Assembly: GCA_044508215.1 (NCBI GenBank)
Contig: JBIQID010000118.1
Location: forward strand, 1 to 9,776
Direction of reading: 5' to 3'
Length of the DNA stretch: 9,776 nt
Origin: JAEZFI01 sp044508215
GTDB lineage: Bacteria > Actinomycetota > Acidimicrobiia > Acidimicrobiales > Microtrichaceae
The translations under genes and the position numbers were made by a program. Each line of letters opens with the position of its first letter. Position 1 is the stretch's first letter. This document shows, one piece after another, positions 1 through 7,146 of the stretch. The notes beneath the pieces were generated by a model. The model was not told the origin of the DNA and made no database searches. It was given only the letters and a program-made list of their open reading frames with translations.

Positions 1-1224
1 TCAGATACGCCGGATGAGGTCGACCTTGGCCTCGGCGGCGTTCGCGTCGGCGCCCTTCTCGTCGAGCAGCGCGGCGCGGTCGCGCTCGGCCTCCGCACGG
101 GCCTTCTCCACGTCGACGCGGGCGATCGCTGCCTCGGTGCCGTGCTCGGCGATGTACTCGGCCCACTCCACGAGCGTGTCGACCATCTCGTCCTCGGGCA
201 CGACTGCGACGTTCTGGCCCTTCACGAACAGGTGGCCCCGGTGGCGCCCGGCTGCGATGCCGATGTCGGCGTCGCGGGCCTCGCCCGGCCCGTTCACCAC
301 GCACCCCATCACGGCGACCTGCAACGGCAGCTCCCGCTCTCCGAATGCCGCCTGAGCCGTCTCGGCCACGGCGATCACGTCGATCTCGGCCCGGCCGCAC
401 GACGGGCATGCGATGAGGTCGACGTTCTTGCGCTCCCGCAGCCCCATGCCCTCGAGGAGCATGCGGCCGGCCTTGGCCTCTTCCACCGGGTCGGCGGTGA
501 GGCTGTAGCGGATGGTGTCGCCGATCCCCTCGGCGAGCAGCGTCGCGATGCCGGCGGTGGCCTTCACCAGGCCGCCCGGCAGGGGCCCCGCCTCGGTGAC
601 GCCGAGGTGCAACGGGTGGTCGGTGGCCTCGGCGAGCTGCCGGTAGGCCTCGATCATGAGCGGCACGTTCGACGCCTTCACCGAGATCTTCACGAGGTCG
701 AACCCGACCTCGTCGAAGTACTCGAGCTCCCGCATGGCCGACTCGACCATGGCCTCGGGCGTGACCCGGCCGCCGTGGCGTTCGTACAGCTCGGGGTCGA
801 GCGACCCGCCGTTCACCCCGATGCGGATCGGCACGCCGCGGTCACGGCACTCGGACGCGACCGCCTTGATGTGCTCGGGCTTGCGGATGTTGCCGGGGTT
901 GAGGCGCAGGCAGGCGACCCCGGCCTCGAGGGCTGCGAGCGCCATCTTGTACTGGTGGTGGATGTCCGCCACGAGCGGGACCGGCGAGCGCGGCACGATG
1001 CGGGCGAGGCCCTCGGCCGCGTCGAGGTCGTTGCAGGTGCACCGCACGATGTCGCACCCGGCAGCGGCCAGGGCGTAGATCTGGGCCAGCGTGCCCTCGA
1101 CGTCCGCTGTCTTCGTGGTGGTCATCGACTGCACCGACACCGGTGCGCCGCCGCCCACCTGCACGCTGCCGACCTGCACCGCCTTCGTGGTGCGCCTCGG
1201 GAAGGTGACGGTTCCGGCGTCCAT
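1..1224 (-). CDS. ispG: 4-hydroxy-3-methylbut-2-enyl diphosphate synthase (IspG/GcpE), MEP pathway
   Basis: Cytosolic iron-sulfur enzyme that converts methylerythritol cyclodiphosphate to HMBPP, the penultimate MEP-pathway step. The 407-residue product is complete, with its TGA stop in the first three bases of the window. The N-terminal two thirds (about 5-260) is the TIM-barrel region, including VADIHH (85-90) and LRLNPGNI (106-113). The C-terminal domain holds the 4Fe-4S ligands: Cys273 and Cys276 in CPSCGR, Cys308 in GCVVNGPGEA, and Glu315, in the same spacing as the E. coli enzyme. The ATG at 1224 is preceded by GAGAGG at 1233-1238, eight bases upstream and overlapping the stop of the protease gene, so translation is probably coupled. 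The last 45 or so residues form a charged, probably helical tail that makes it longer than the E. coli enzyme (372 aa). The identification is firm. Confidence 0.97.
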   Translation of the reverse strand: MDAGTVTFPRRTTKAVQVGSVQVGGGAPVSVQSMTTTKTADVEGTLAQIYALAAAGCDIVRCTCNDLDAAEGLARIVPRSPVPLVADIHHQYKMALAALEAGVACLRLNPGNIRKPEHIKAVASECRDRGVPIRIGVNGGSLDPELYERHGGRVTPEAMVESAMRELEYFDEVGFDLVKISVKASNVPLMIEAYRQLAEATDHPLHLGVTEAGPLPGGLVKATAGIATLLAEGIGDTIRYSLTADPVEEAKAGRMLLEGMGLRERKNVDLIACPSCGRAEIDVIAVAETAQAAFGERELPLQVAVMGCVVNGPGEARDADIGIAAGRHRGHLFVKGQNVAVVPEDEMVDTLVEWAEYIAEHGTEAAIARVDVEKARAEAERDRAALLDEKGADANAAEAKVDLIRRI

Positions 1225-1236
1225 GCAGCGAGCCTC

Positions 1237-2805
1237 TCAGATCTGGAGCGGTTGGGTGATGTCGGCGACCACGGCCAACAGCGCCACCGTGGCGAGCACG
1301 ATCACCACCGCGTACACCGCGGGCATCAGCCGCCTCGCGTCGACCAGGTACCGCCGGCCGTCGCGGCGGCGCAGCTCGCGGATCCGCTCGTAGCACGCCA
1401 CCGCCACGTGCCCGCCGTCGAACGGGAGCAGCGGGATCAGGTTCAGCACGCCGATCATCACGTTCACGGCGCCGAGGAACTGCACGAACGCCGGCCAGTC
1501 GTCGGTGAAGTCGGTGCCGATGTCGATGATCCCGAGGATCGAGCTGGGCCGGGTCGAGTTCTGTGCGATGTACGCCTCGCCGGTCTCGCGTGCCGTGGTC
1601 GGCACGTCGACCTTCGAGTCGCTGTCGGGGGCCCCGGAGATCACCTGGTCGGCGAAGCGGACGATGTTCACCGGGTTGAAGATGATCCCGATGCTCTTGA
1701 TGGCCGTGCCGGTGAGCTGACCGAAGGACGAGACCGAGGCGCCGGCCGCGCCCAGGACGCCGAGGTCCTCACGTCCGGTTCGGGGGCCGACCCCGAGGAA
1801 GCCCTGGGGGTCGGTCACGTCGACGGCGTGGCCCAGGTTCACCTCGTGCTCGCTCCGAGTGCCGTCGGGGCCCTCCACCCCGAGGCGCACGATGCCGCCT
1901 TCGATCGTGTCGACGATCGTCGGGACCTGCTCGAGCGACGCGAGGGGCTGCCCGTTCACGGACAGGACGATCATGTCGTCGCGGAGGCCGGCGGCGGCAG
2001 CACGGGAACCGGGTGCGATGGAGTGGATGCGGATGGTGCCGTCGTGGGCGCCGAAGGCGAGGTCCTCCCCCACCGTGCCGATGATCGACGCCCGGCCGCC
2101 CAGCCGCGTCTCGAGGTCGACGACCTCGCCGTCGCGCTCCACGGCCAGGACCACGTCGCGGTCGGGACGCTCACGGACCTCGTGCGCCATCTCGTCGAAG
2201 GTCTCCACCGGCGTGCCGTCGACCGCCACCACCCGGTCACCCACCTGCAGCCCGGCGGAGGCAGCGGCGCTGCCCTGGGAGATCTCGTCGGCGGTCCAGC
2301 CAGCCTCTGAGGGGCGGCCGGCGAAGAAGAAGACGCCGAAGAAGAGGAGGAGGGCCAGGATGAAGTGCATCGCCGAGCCGGCGACGGCGACGCCGATGCG
2401 GGGCCAGAAGGCCTTCTGGCGGTACGTCCGGTGCTCGTCCTCGGGAGCGACCTCGTCGACGTTGGTCATCCCGATCACCCGCACGTACGCGCCGGCGGGG
2501 ATCGCCTTGATGCCGTACTCGACCTCTCCGCGGCGGAACGACCAGATGCGCGGGCCGAAGAAGAGGAAGAACTCCGTGACCTTCATGCCGGCCCGGCGTG
2601 CCATCACGAAGTGGCCCAGCTCGTGGAGGAAGATCATCAGCAGGATCGCCCCCACCACGAGGAGCAGGGACCACCCCTTCCAGACGCCCAGGGCGACGAA
2701 GCCTGCGATCAGGGCGACGAGGCGCCACGGGCTGACCGTGGGATGGCCCTCGGTGGCTGCCTCCACCTCGGGGGCTGCGTCCGGCGGCGCTTCCGGGCTC
2801 CTCAA
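1237..2805 (-). CDS. rip1: RseP/Rip1-type site-2 membrane metalloprotease with two PDZ-like regions
   Basis: Intramembrane zinc protease of family M50 that cleaves membrane-bound regulators such as anti-sigma factors. From the TTG at 2805 the product is 522 residues. There is an acidic, proline-rich N-terminal segment (1-25), membrane segments at about 28-46 and 46-62, and zinc motif HELGH at 61-65. A third hydrophobic segment lies at about 138-162. Two PDZ-like regions follow (about 170-235 and 255-325), then a linker, then the second active-site motif NLIPLLPFDGGH with Asp463, and a last membrane helix at 494-516. The TTG start is chosen because AGGAG lies six bases upstream (2812-2816) and the start overlaps the dxr stop as TTGA; no better ATG or GTG precedes the first helix. 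The order dxr-rip1-ispG matches M. tuberculosis Rv2870c-Rv2868c. Rip1 there is about 404 residues with one PDZ, so this protein is longer. Substrates cannot be read from the sequence. Confidence 0.93.
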   Translation of the reverse strand: MRSPEAPPDAAPEVEAATEGHPTVSPWRLVALIAGFVALGVWKGWSLLLVVGAILLMIFLHELGHFVMARRAGMKVTEFFLFFGPRIWSFRRGEVEYGIKAIPAGAYVRVIGMTNVDEVAPEDEHRTYRQKAFWPRIGVAVAGSAMHFILALLLFFGVFFFAGRPSEAGWTADEISQGSAAASAGLQVGDRVVAVDGTPVETFDEMAHEVRERPDRDVVLAVERDGEVVDLETRLGGRASIIGTVGEDLAFGAHDGTIRIHSIAPGSRAAAAGLRDDMIVLSVNGQPLASLEQVPTIVDTIEGGIVRLGVEGPDGTRSEHEVNLGHAVDVTDPQGFLGVGPRTGREDLGVLGAAGASVSSFGQLTGTAIKSIGIIFNPVNIVRFADQVISGAPDSDSKVDVPTTARETGEAYIAQNSTRPSSILGIIDIGTDFTDDWPAFVQFLGAVNVMIGVLNLIPLLPFDGGHVAVACYERIRELRRRDGRRYLVDARRLMPAVYAVVIVLATVALLAVVADITQPLQI

Positions 2806-3983
2806 CGTGCGCTCCTGACCAGGTCGGCGCCGGAGCGCTGTTCGACGATCTCGGTGGTGGCCCGACGCGCTGCGGCGTCGGCCGCGAGCACGTCCTCGAC
2901 GGACGAGGCGGCGCTGCCGTCCCAGCGGTCGAGCGCCGCTGCGTCCACCTCGGCGATGTGGCGCCAGGCGATCCGCCCGGCGAGGAAGGCGTCGACGGCC
3001 ACCTCGTTGGCGGCGGACAGCCAGGCCGGGGCGGTGCCTCCGGACCTGCCGGCCGCGAACGCCAGGTCGAGGCACGGGAAGGTCGCGCGGTCGGGTGGTT
3101 CGAAGGTGAGGGTGGTGGGCTGCGTGAAGTCCATCGTTCCGAAGCCGACCGGGAGACGGTCGGGATAGGCCAGTGCGTAGCCGATCGGCAGGCGCATGTC
3201 GGGGAGTGAGAGCTGTGCGATGGTCGCCCCATCGGTGTAGGTGACCATGGAGTGCACGATCGACTGCGGGTGCACCACCACCTCGATCCGGTCGTAGGGC
3301 GTCCCGAACAGCTCGTGTGCCTCGATCACCTCGAGGCCCTTGTTCATGAGCGTCGACGAGTCGACGGTGATCTTCGGCCCCATCGACCAGGTGGGGTGGG
3401 CGAGCGCGTCGTCGACGGTCACCGACGCCAGGTCCTCGGCAGTGCGGCCGCGGAACGGGCCACCCGAGGCGGTGAGCACCACCTGGGCGACGCGGCGGTC
3501 GTCGTCGGCGGCTCGGAGCGCCTGGTGGACGGCGCAGTGCTCGCTGTCGACGGGGACCAGTTCGGCGCCAGGGGTCCGGCGCAACGGCTGCACCACGGGG
3601 CCGGCGGCGATCAGCGACTCCTTGTTGGCGAGGGCCAAGCGCTTCCCAGCCGCCAACACGGCGAGCGTGACACCGAGGCCGGCGAACCCGACCACGCCGT
3701 TCACAGCGACGTCCGCGGTCGCTGCGGCGGCGCCCATCGCGTCGGCACCGACCTCGAGGGTGGTGCCGGACGGCAGCCGGTCGCGCAGCTCGCCTGCGAC
3801 GGAGGGGTCGCCCACCACCACGACGGAGGGGCGGACCTCGGCGGCCTGGGCGGCGAGGAGCTCGACGTTCGAGTGCGCGGCGAGCACCTCGACCTCGTAG
3901 GCGCCGTCGGCGGCGGCCACGACTTCGAGCGTCTGGGTCCCGATGGACCCCGTCGAGCCCATCACTGCAACGGTCGTCGCCAC
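2802..3983 (-). CDS. dxr: 1-deoxy-D-xylulose 5-phosphate reductoisomerase (DXR)
   Basis: NADPH- and divalent-metal-dependent enzyme that turns deoxyxylulose phosphate into methylerythritol phosphate, the committed MEP step and the target of fosmidomycin. The 393-residue product is of normal length. It opens with the Rossmann motif GSTGSIGTQTLE (9-20) and has ANKES at 119-123. The metal ligands fall in VDSEH (Asp146, Glu148) and NKGLE (Glu218). The flexible catalytic loop HPTWSMG spans 196-202, and the C-terminal helical domain includes AANEVAVDAFL (324-334). The start is GTG at 3983; the next Met (residue 8) would cut the first beta strand. Only a weak GAGG precedes it. A 76-bp spacer separates it from cdsA, and it overlaps the protease gene by four bases. 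With ispG two genes on, it places two MEP genes in one transcript. Confidence 0.97.
   Translation of the reverse strand: MATTVAVMGSTGSIGTQTLEVVAAADGAYEVEVLAAHSNVELLAAQAAEVRPSVVVVGDPSVAGELRDRLPSGTTLEVGADAMGAAAATADVAVNGVVGFAGLGVTLAVLAAGKRLALANKESLIAAGPVVQPLRRTPGAELVPVDSEHCAVHQALRAADDDRRVAQVVLTASGGPFRGRTAEDLASVTVDDALAHPTWSMGPKITVDSSTLMNKGLEVIEAHELFGTPYDRIEVVVHPQSIVHSMVTYTDGATIAQLSLPDMRLPIGYALAYPDRLPVGFGTMDFTQPTTLTFEPPDRATFPCLDLAFAAGRSGGTAPAWLSAANEVAVDAFLAGRIAWRHIAEVDAAALDRWDGSAASSVEDVLAADAAARRATTEIVEQRSGADLVRSAR
2812..2816 (-). promoter_or_regulatory. Shine-Dalgarno AGGAG that fixes the TTG start of the site-2 protease
   Basis: AGGAG on the minus strand lies inside the end of dxr, six bases before the TTG at 2805-2803. 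The TTG shares three bases with the dxr stop (TTGA). This is a typical translational-coupling arrangement and is the main reason to prefer this rare start codon. Confidence 0.75.
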
Positions 3984-4031
3984 GAGGCCTCAGGCTACCG
4001 CCGGCACATGCGGATTCCGGGCCGCCCGATG

Positions 4032-4049
4032 GCCGTTCCTGAGAACGGC
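4032..4049 (-). repeat. Perfect inverted repeat (7-bp stem, 4-base loop) between cdsA and dxr
   Basis: Arms GCCGTTC and GAACGGC flank a TCAG loop in the 76-bp spacer between the cdsA stop and the dxr GTG. An 8-bp palindrome, CGGGCCCG (4051-4058), sits just before it in the transcript. The sequence after the stem has no run of U, so this is not a standard intrinsic terminator. It may be an RNA-stability or processing hairpin, a weak attenuator, or chance in GC-rich DNA. Confidence 0.5.
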
Positions 4050-4059
4050 GCGGGCCCGA

Positions 4060-5607
4060 TCAGAAGGCGAACCGGTCGGGGCCGAGCTCGAGGAGGTGCG
4101 CCATGAACCACGCCATCGGGAGCACGAACAGGAAGGCGTCGAACCGGTCGAGCACCCCGCCGTGACCGGGCAGGACCGAGCCCATGTCCTTCACGTTCAG
4201 GTCGCGCTTGATCTTCGACTGGCAGAGGTCTCCGAGGGGGGCGACGATCGCGCAGAACAGGCAGAAGAAGAGGGTCTTCGGCAGCTCGTGGCCGACGGGC
4301 TCCACCCCGATCAGCCCCACGATCACGAACGGCACGGCGATCGCCGCGGCCACCCCGCCGAACAGGCCTTCCATCGTCTTGTTGGGGCTGGCGGCGCTGA
4401 GCGGCCGCTGCCCGATCGCCTGGCCCACGAAGTAGCCGCCGATGTCGTAGGACACGGCGACGAGCGTGGCGGCGATCAGCACCCCGATGCCGGGGTTCGA
4501 CGCGTCGTCCCCGAGCGCGTCGGCCATCAGCCGTCCCTGCCCGAGGGCGAGCGAGGCCATCGACCCGAGGCCGCCGATCCACAGCACGCCCAGGAGCGTG
4601 GCGCCGAGGTTCATCACCGAGTTCTCGGCCGGGTTCACCCAGAAGAACCAGAGCAACCCCGCGAGGACGGTGAGCGACAGGACGACGGCGTGGCCGATGT
4701 CGGGCTGGGCCACCGGAGCGATCGCGAGCGCTGCCACCGCGACGATCCCGATCGGGAGCGCCGGGGCGTAGCCGGCTCGCCGGAGCACCTGGAAGAACTC
4801 GCCGGCGGCGAGGGTGAGCACCACGGTGACGAGCGCCGTGGTGGCCACCGTGCCGAGGCGGAAGCAGAGGAGGCCGATCGCGACCAGCGCGACGCCCACG
4901 CCGACGGCCTGCGGCATGTTGCGGCCGCCCACCGAGGGGGTGGCCGGCTCGTCCGCCACCTGGGGGGCGATGATCCGGCGGGGGGCTCGACGCAACGGCC
5001 GGCGTGGTGGCTCCTCGTCGACGTCGGGGAGCCTCACCCCTGCGCCACCCGGGCCGCCGGACAGGTCGAGCTCGGGATCGAAGAACGGGGGCGACGAGTC
5101 GTCGTCGAGCGCACCGAGGCGCGGCCCCGAATCGACGAGGTCGGAGAAGTCGTGGCTCTCGGTGAGGTCGTGGTCCTGGTCGCGCCAGCGGGGCTGGCCG
5201 GCCGTCGCCCAGCCCTCGGCACCCGCGTCGCTGTCACCGATGACGACCTTCGGCACCTGCCCCGTGGGCGGGTCGGTGTAGTGGGGCAGCTCGTAGGAGT
5301 CGTCGTCCGGCTCTGCTGCGAGGTCGTCCGCCTCGTCGGCCCGGGCTCGTGCCTCGTCGAGCGCTTCGTCGTCGGCCTCGTCGGCCTGCGGAGCGTCGTC
5401 TGCCCAGATCTGGCCGGCCCCGTAGTTCGGGGGCTCCGCCCCGCCGCGGACCCGGACCACCGGACGGACGTCGCCGGTCCCCTCGGGATCGCCTGCCTCG
5501 TGGGCGCCGATGATCCGCACACCTCCGGTGGCCTCGCGCCAGCCGCGGTCCTCGTCGGCCTCGGTCGGATCCTGGTCCTCGGGTGCGTCGTCCCGCTCGT
5601 CGGCCAC
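4060..5607 (-). CDS. cdsA: Phosphatidate cytidylyltransferase (CDP-diacylglycerol synthase) with long acidic N-terminal extension
   Basis: Integral membrane enzyme that makes CDP-diacylglycerol from phosphatidic acid and CTP, feeding phospholipid synthesis. The 515-residue protein has two parts. Residues 1 to about 230 are hydrophilic, rich in Asp, Glu, Pro and Gly, and probably disordered. Residues 232-515 are the catalytic domain with multiple membrane segments (about 232-250, 254-270, 283-299, 307-324, 336-355, 373-390, 415-435, 445-460). The family signature is intact near the C-terminus: Ser464, Lys467-Arg468, Lys473-Asp474, HGG at 482-484 and DRFD at 487-490. The GTG start follows the frr stop by one base, and GGAGGG at 5613-5618 lies five bases upstream, so the long form is the real start and not an over-extended ORF. 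Family members are typically about 260-300 residues, so the extension nearly doubles the protein. The enzyme call is firm; the role of the extension is unknown. Confidence 0.95.
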   Translation of the reverse strand: MADERDDAPEDQDPTEADEDRGWREATGGVRIIGAHEAGDPEGTGDVRPVVRVRGGAEPPNYGAGQIWADDAPQADEADDEALDEARARADEADDLAAEPDDDSYELPHYTDPPTGQVPKVVIGDSDAGAEGWATAGQPRWRDQDHDLTESHDFSDLVDSGPRLGALDDDSSPPFFDPELDLSGGPGGAGVRLPDVDEEPPRRPLRRAPRRIIAPQVADEPATPSVGGRNMPQAVGVGVALVAIGLLCFRLGTVATTALVTVVLTLAAGEFFQVLRRAGYAPALPIGIVAVAALAIAPVAQPDIGHAVVLSLTVLAGLLWFFWVNPAENSVMNLGATLLGVLWIGGLGSMASLALGQGRLMADALGDDASNPGIGVLIAATLVAVSYDIGGYFVGQAIGQRPLSAASPNKTMEGLFGGVAAAIAVPFVIVGLIGVEPVGHELPKTLFFCLFCAIVAPLGDLCQSKIKRDLNVKDMGSVLPGHGGVLDRFDAFLFVLPMAWFMAHLLELGPDRFAF

Positions 5608-5608
5608 G

Positions 5609-6178
5609 TCAGCCCTCCATGAGCTCGACGGTCTTGTTCTCGAGCGCAGCGTCGATCTCGCCTTCGAACTTCTTGGTCAGCTTGTCGAGGATCTCCTCCG
5701 CTCGTCGGAGCTCGTCCTCGCTGATGTCGCCGTCCTTCTGGAACGCCTCGAGGTCCTTGCGTGCGTCACGTCGGGCCGACCGCATGGCGTTGCGGCCGTC
5801 CTCGGCCTTCTGGCGGACCATCCGCACGTACTCCTTGCGCCGCTCCTCGGTGAGGGGCGGGAAGCCGAGCCGGATGGAGTTGCCGTCGTTCGACGGGTTC
5901 AGCCCGAGGTTCGCCTCGCGGATCGCCTTCTCGATGGCAGGGATCGAGCCCTTGTCGAAGGGCGAGACCACCAGCTGGCGCGCCTCGGGGATGGAGAAGC
6001 TGGCCAGCTGCTGGAGCGGCACGATCGACCCGTAGTAGTCCACGGGCAGCTTCTCGATGAGACCGGAAGACGCTCGGCCGCTGCGCACCCCTGCGAACTC
6101 GCTGAGGGTGAACGCGAGCGCCTTGGTCATGCGTGCCTCCGCGTCGTCACGGGCGGCGTCGATCAGTTCGTCACTCAT
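5609..6178 (-). CDS. frr: Ribosome recycling factor (RRF)
   Basis: Releases ribosomes from mRNA after termination, together with EF-G. The product is 189 residues, close to the usual 185. It starts MSDELIDAARDDAEARMTKA and has the conserved stretch RSGRAS (around 38-43), VDYYGS, the basic helix with RLGFPPLTEERRKE, and the family's long coiled-coil helices at both ends. The frame stays open upstream to a GTG at 6199, but the ATG at 6178 matches the family N-terminus and has AAGGA ten bases upstream (6189-6193), so I use it. It lies downstream of pyrH, as in most bacteria, but the spacer is interrupted by a scaffold gap. cdsA follows after one base; the uppS gene often found here in other phyla is absent. 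Confidence 0.96.
   Translation of the reverse strand: MSDELIDAARDDAEARMTKALAFTLSEFAGVRSGRASSGLIEKLPVDYYGSIVPLQQLASFSIPEARQLVVSPFDKGSIPAIEKAIREANLGLNPSNDGNSIRLGFPPLTEERRKEYVRMVRQKAEDGRNAMRSARRDARKDLEAFQKDGDISEDELRRAEEILDKLTKKFEGEIDAALENKTVELMEG
5613..5618 (-). promoter_or_regulatory. Strong Shine-Dalgarno GGAGGG deciding the cdsA GTG start
   Basis: GGAGGG on the minus strand lies within the last codons of frr, five bases before the cdsA GTG at 5607-5605. With the one-base gap between frr TGA and cdsA GTG, it indicates coupled translation and shows that the long N-terminal extension of CdsA is translated. Confidence 0.75.
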
Positions 6179-6196
6179 GGCGTGACGATCCTTCCA

Positions 6197-6217
6197 CACC
6201 GGGACACCCGACCGGTG
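6197..6217 (-). repeat. Small inverted repeat just upstream of the frr ribosome binding site
   Basis: Arms CACCGG and CCGGTG separated by nine bases end three bases before the AAGGA of frr. A hairpin here could affect ribosome access to frr. The stem is only six pairs in GC-rich DNA, so it may be chance. Confidence 0.3.
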
Positions 6218-6230
6218 ACAGCCGCTCCCG

Positions 6231-6330
6231 NNNNNNNNNNNNNNNNNNNNNNNNNNNNNNNNNNNNNNNNNNNNNNNNNNNNNNNNNNNNNNNNNNNNNN
6301 NNNNNNNNNNNNNNNNNNNNNNNNNNNNNN
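6231..6330. other. Scaffold gap (100 N) in the pyrH-frr spacer
   Basis: Exactly 100 N, the usual placeholder for a gap of unknown size. It begins 52 bases upstream of the frr ATG and ends eight bases before the pyrH stop. The two edges share no obvious repeat. The true spacer length, and whether it holds a promoter, terminator or small gene, cannot be known from this sequence. Confidence 0.99.
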
Positions 6331-6338
6331 GGCCCGGC

Positions 6339-7100
6339 TCAGCTAACGAGCGTGCCGAGGGGTTCGCCGGCGACGATGCGCTCGATGAGGCGCTCGCCCA
6401 TCAGGTCGAACACCACGATCGGCAGGGTGTTGTCCATGCACAGGGTGATGGCCGTGGAGTCCATCACCTTGAGGCCACGGTTGAGGACGTCGATGTACGA
6501 CACCTCGGTGAGCAGCTGGGCGCTCGAGTCGACCCGCGGGTCGGCCGTGTACACGCCGTCGATGCCGTTCTTGCCCATCAGGATCGCCTCGGCCTCGATC
6601 TCGACGGCGCGGAGGGCGGCGGTGGTGTCGGTGGTGAAGAACGGGTTGCCGGTGCCGCCCGCGAAGATCACGACGCGGCCCTTCTCGAGGTGGCGGATCG
6701 CACGGCGGCGGATGTACGGCTCCGCCACCTGCGACATGTGGATCGCTGACTGCACCCGCGTGGGCTGCCCGAGCCGCTCGAGGGTCTCCTGCAGGGCGAG
6801 CGCGTTGATGACGGTCGCCAGCATCCCCATGTAGTCGGCCTGGGCCCGGTCCATGCCGGAGCCGGCGCCGGCCATGCCGCGCCAGATGTTGCCCCCGCCG
6901 ACCACCACGGCGACGTCGATCTCGAAGCGCTGCTTCAGCTCGAGGACCGCCTGGGCGATCTGGGCGACGATCTCGCCGTCGATGCCGTAGCCGGCCTCAC
7001 CGGCGAACGCCTCGCCGGAGAGCTTGAGCAGGACCCGTGACCAGCGTGGGGTGCTGCGGGAAGAGGAGGCTCCGTCGCCGGAAGCTGCGCCTTCGGTCAT
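6339..7100 (-). CDS. pyrH: Uridylate kinase (UMP kinase)
   Basis: Hexameric bacterial UMP kinase of the amino-acid-kinase fold that phosphorylates UMP to UDP with ATP. This is the route to UTP and CTP, and CTP is the substrate of CdsA encoded further along the cluster. The 253-residue product has LLKLSGEAF (24-32), the glycine loop VVVGGGNIWRG (65-75), and MDRAQADYMGMLATVINA (83-100). It also has AGGTGNPFFTTDTTA (147-161) and the KNGIDGVYTADP segment (177-188), all diagnostic of PyrH. The first 18 residues are a Ser/Gly/Ala-rich extension before the first strand; there is no internal start that would remove it. ATG at 7100 has AGGAG nine bases upstream (7110-7114). tsf lies 46 bp upstream. 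The TGA is followed after eight bases by the scaffold gap. Confidence 0.97.
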   Translation of the reverse strand: MTEGAASGDGASSSRSTPRWSRVLLKLSGEAFAGEAGYGIDGEIVAQIAQAVLELKQRFEIDVAVVVGGGNIWRGMAGAGSGMDRAQADYMGMLATVINALALQETLERLGQPTRVQSAIHMSQVAEPYIRRRAIRHLEKGRVVIFAGGTGNPFFTTDTTAALRAVEIEAEAILMGKNGIDGVYTADPRVDSSAQLLTEVSYIDVLNRGLKVMDSTAITLCMDNTLPIVVFDLMGERLIERIVAGEPLGTLVS

Positions 7101-7146
7101 CGAACGTCGCTCCTCTTCGGTGCCGGCCCCGATGTCGTCTGGCGGG

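Noticed and set aside
142..2310. Long open plus-strand frame (722 codons) opposite ispG and the site-2 protease
   Set aside because: It spans two well-conserved minus-strand genes and their junction. Its translation is His/Asp/Val/Arg-rich low-complexity protein typical of the antisense frame of GC-rich codons, with no recognisable domain.
2237..3232. Alternative minus-strand frame (331 codons) across the dxr-protease junction
   Set aside because: A Pro/Arg/Ser-rich out-of-frame reading of two real genes; no plausible ribosome site or fold.
4032..4049. Intrinsic terminator after cdsA
   Set aside because: The stem is perfect but no U tract follows on the coding strand, so it is listed only as an inverted repeat.
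3943..5622. Open plus-strand frame (559 codons) opposite cdsA
   Set aside because: It is the antisense shadow of cdsA; composition is dominated by Glu, Arg, His, Asp and Gly with no motif, while the minus strand carries the full CDP-diacylglycerol synthase signature.
6179..6199. Upstream GTG start for frr (seven extra residues)
   Set aside because: The added residues overlap the ribosome site AAGGA and are not part of the family N-terminus; ATG at 6178 fits better.
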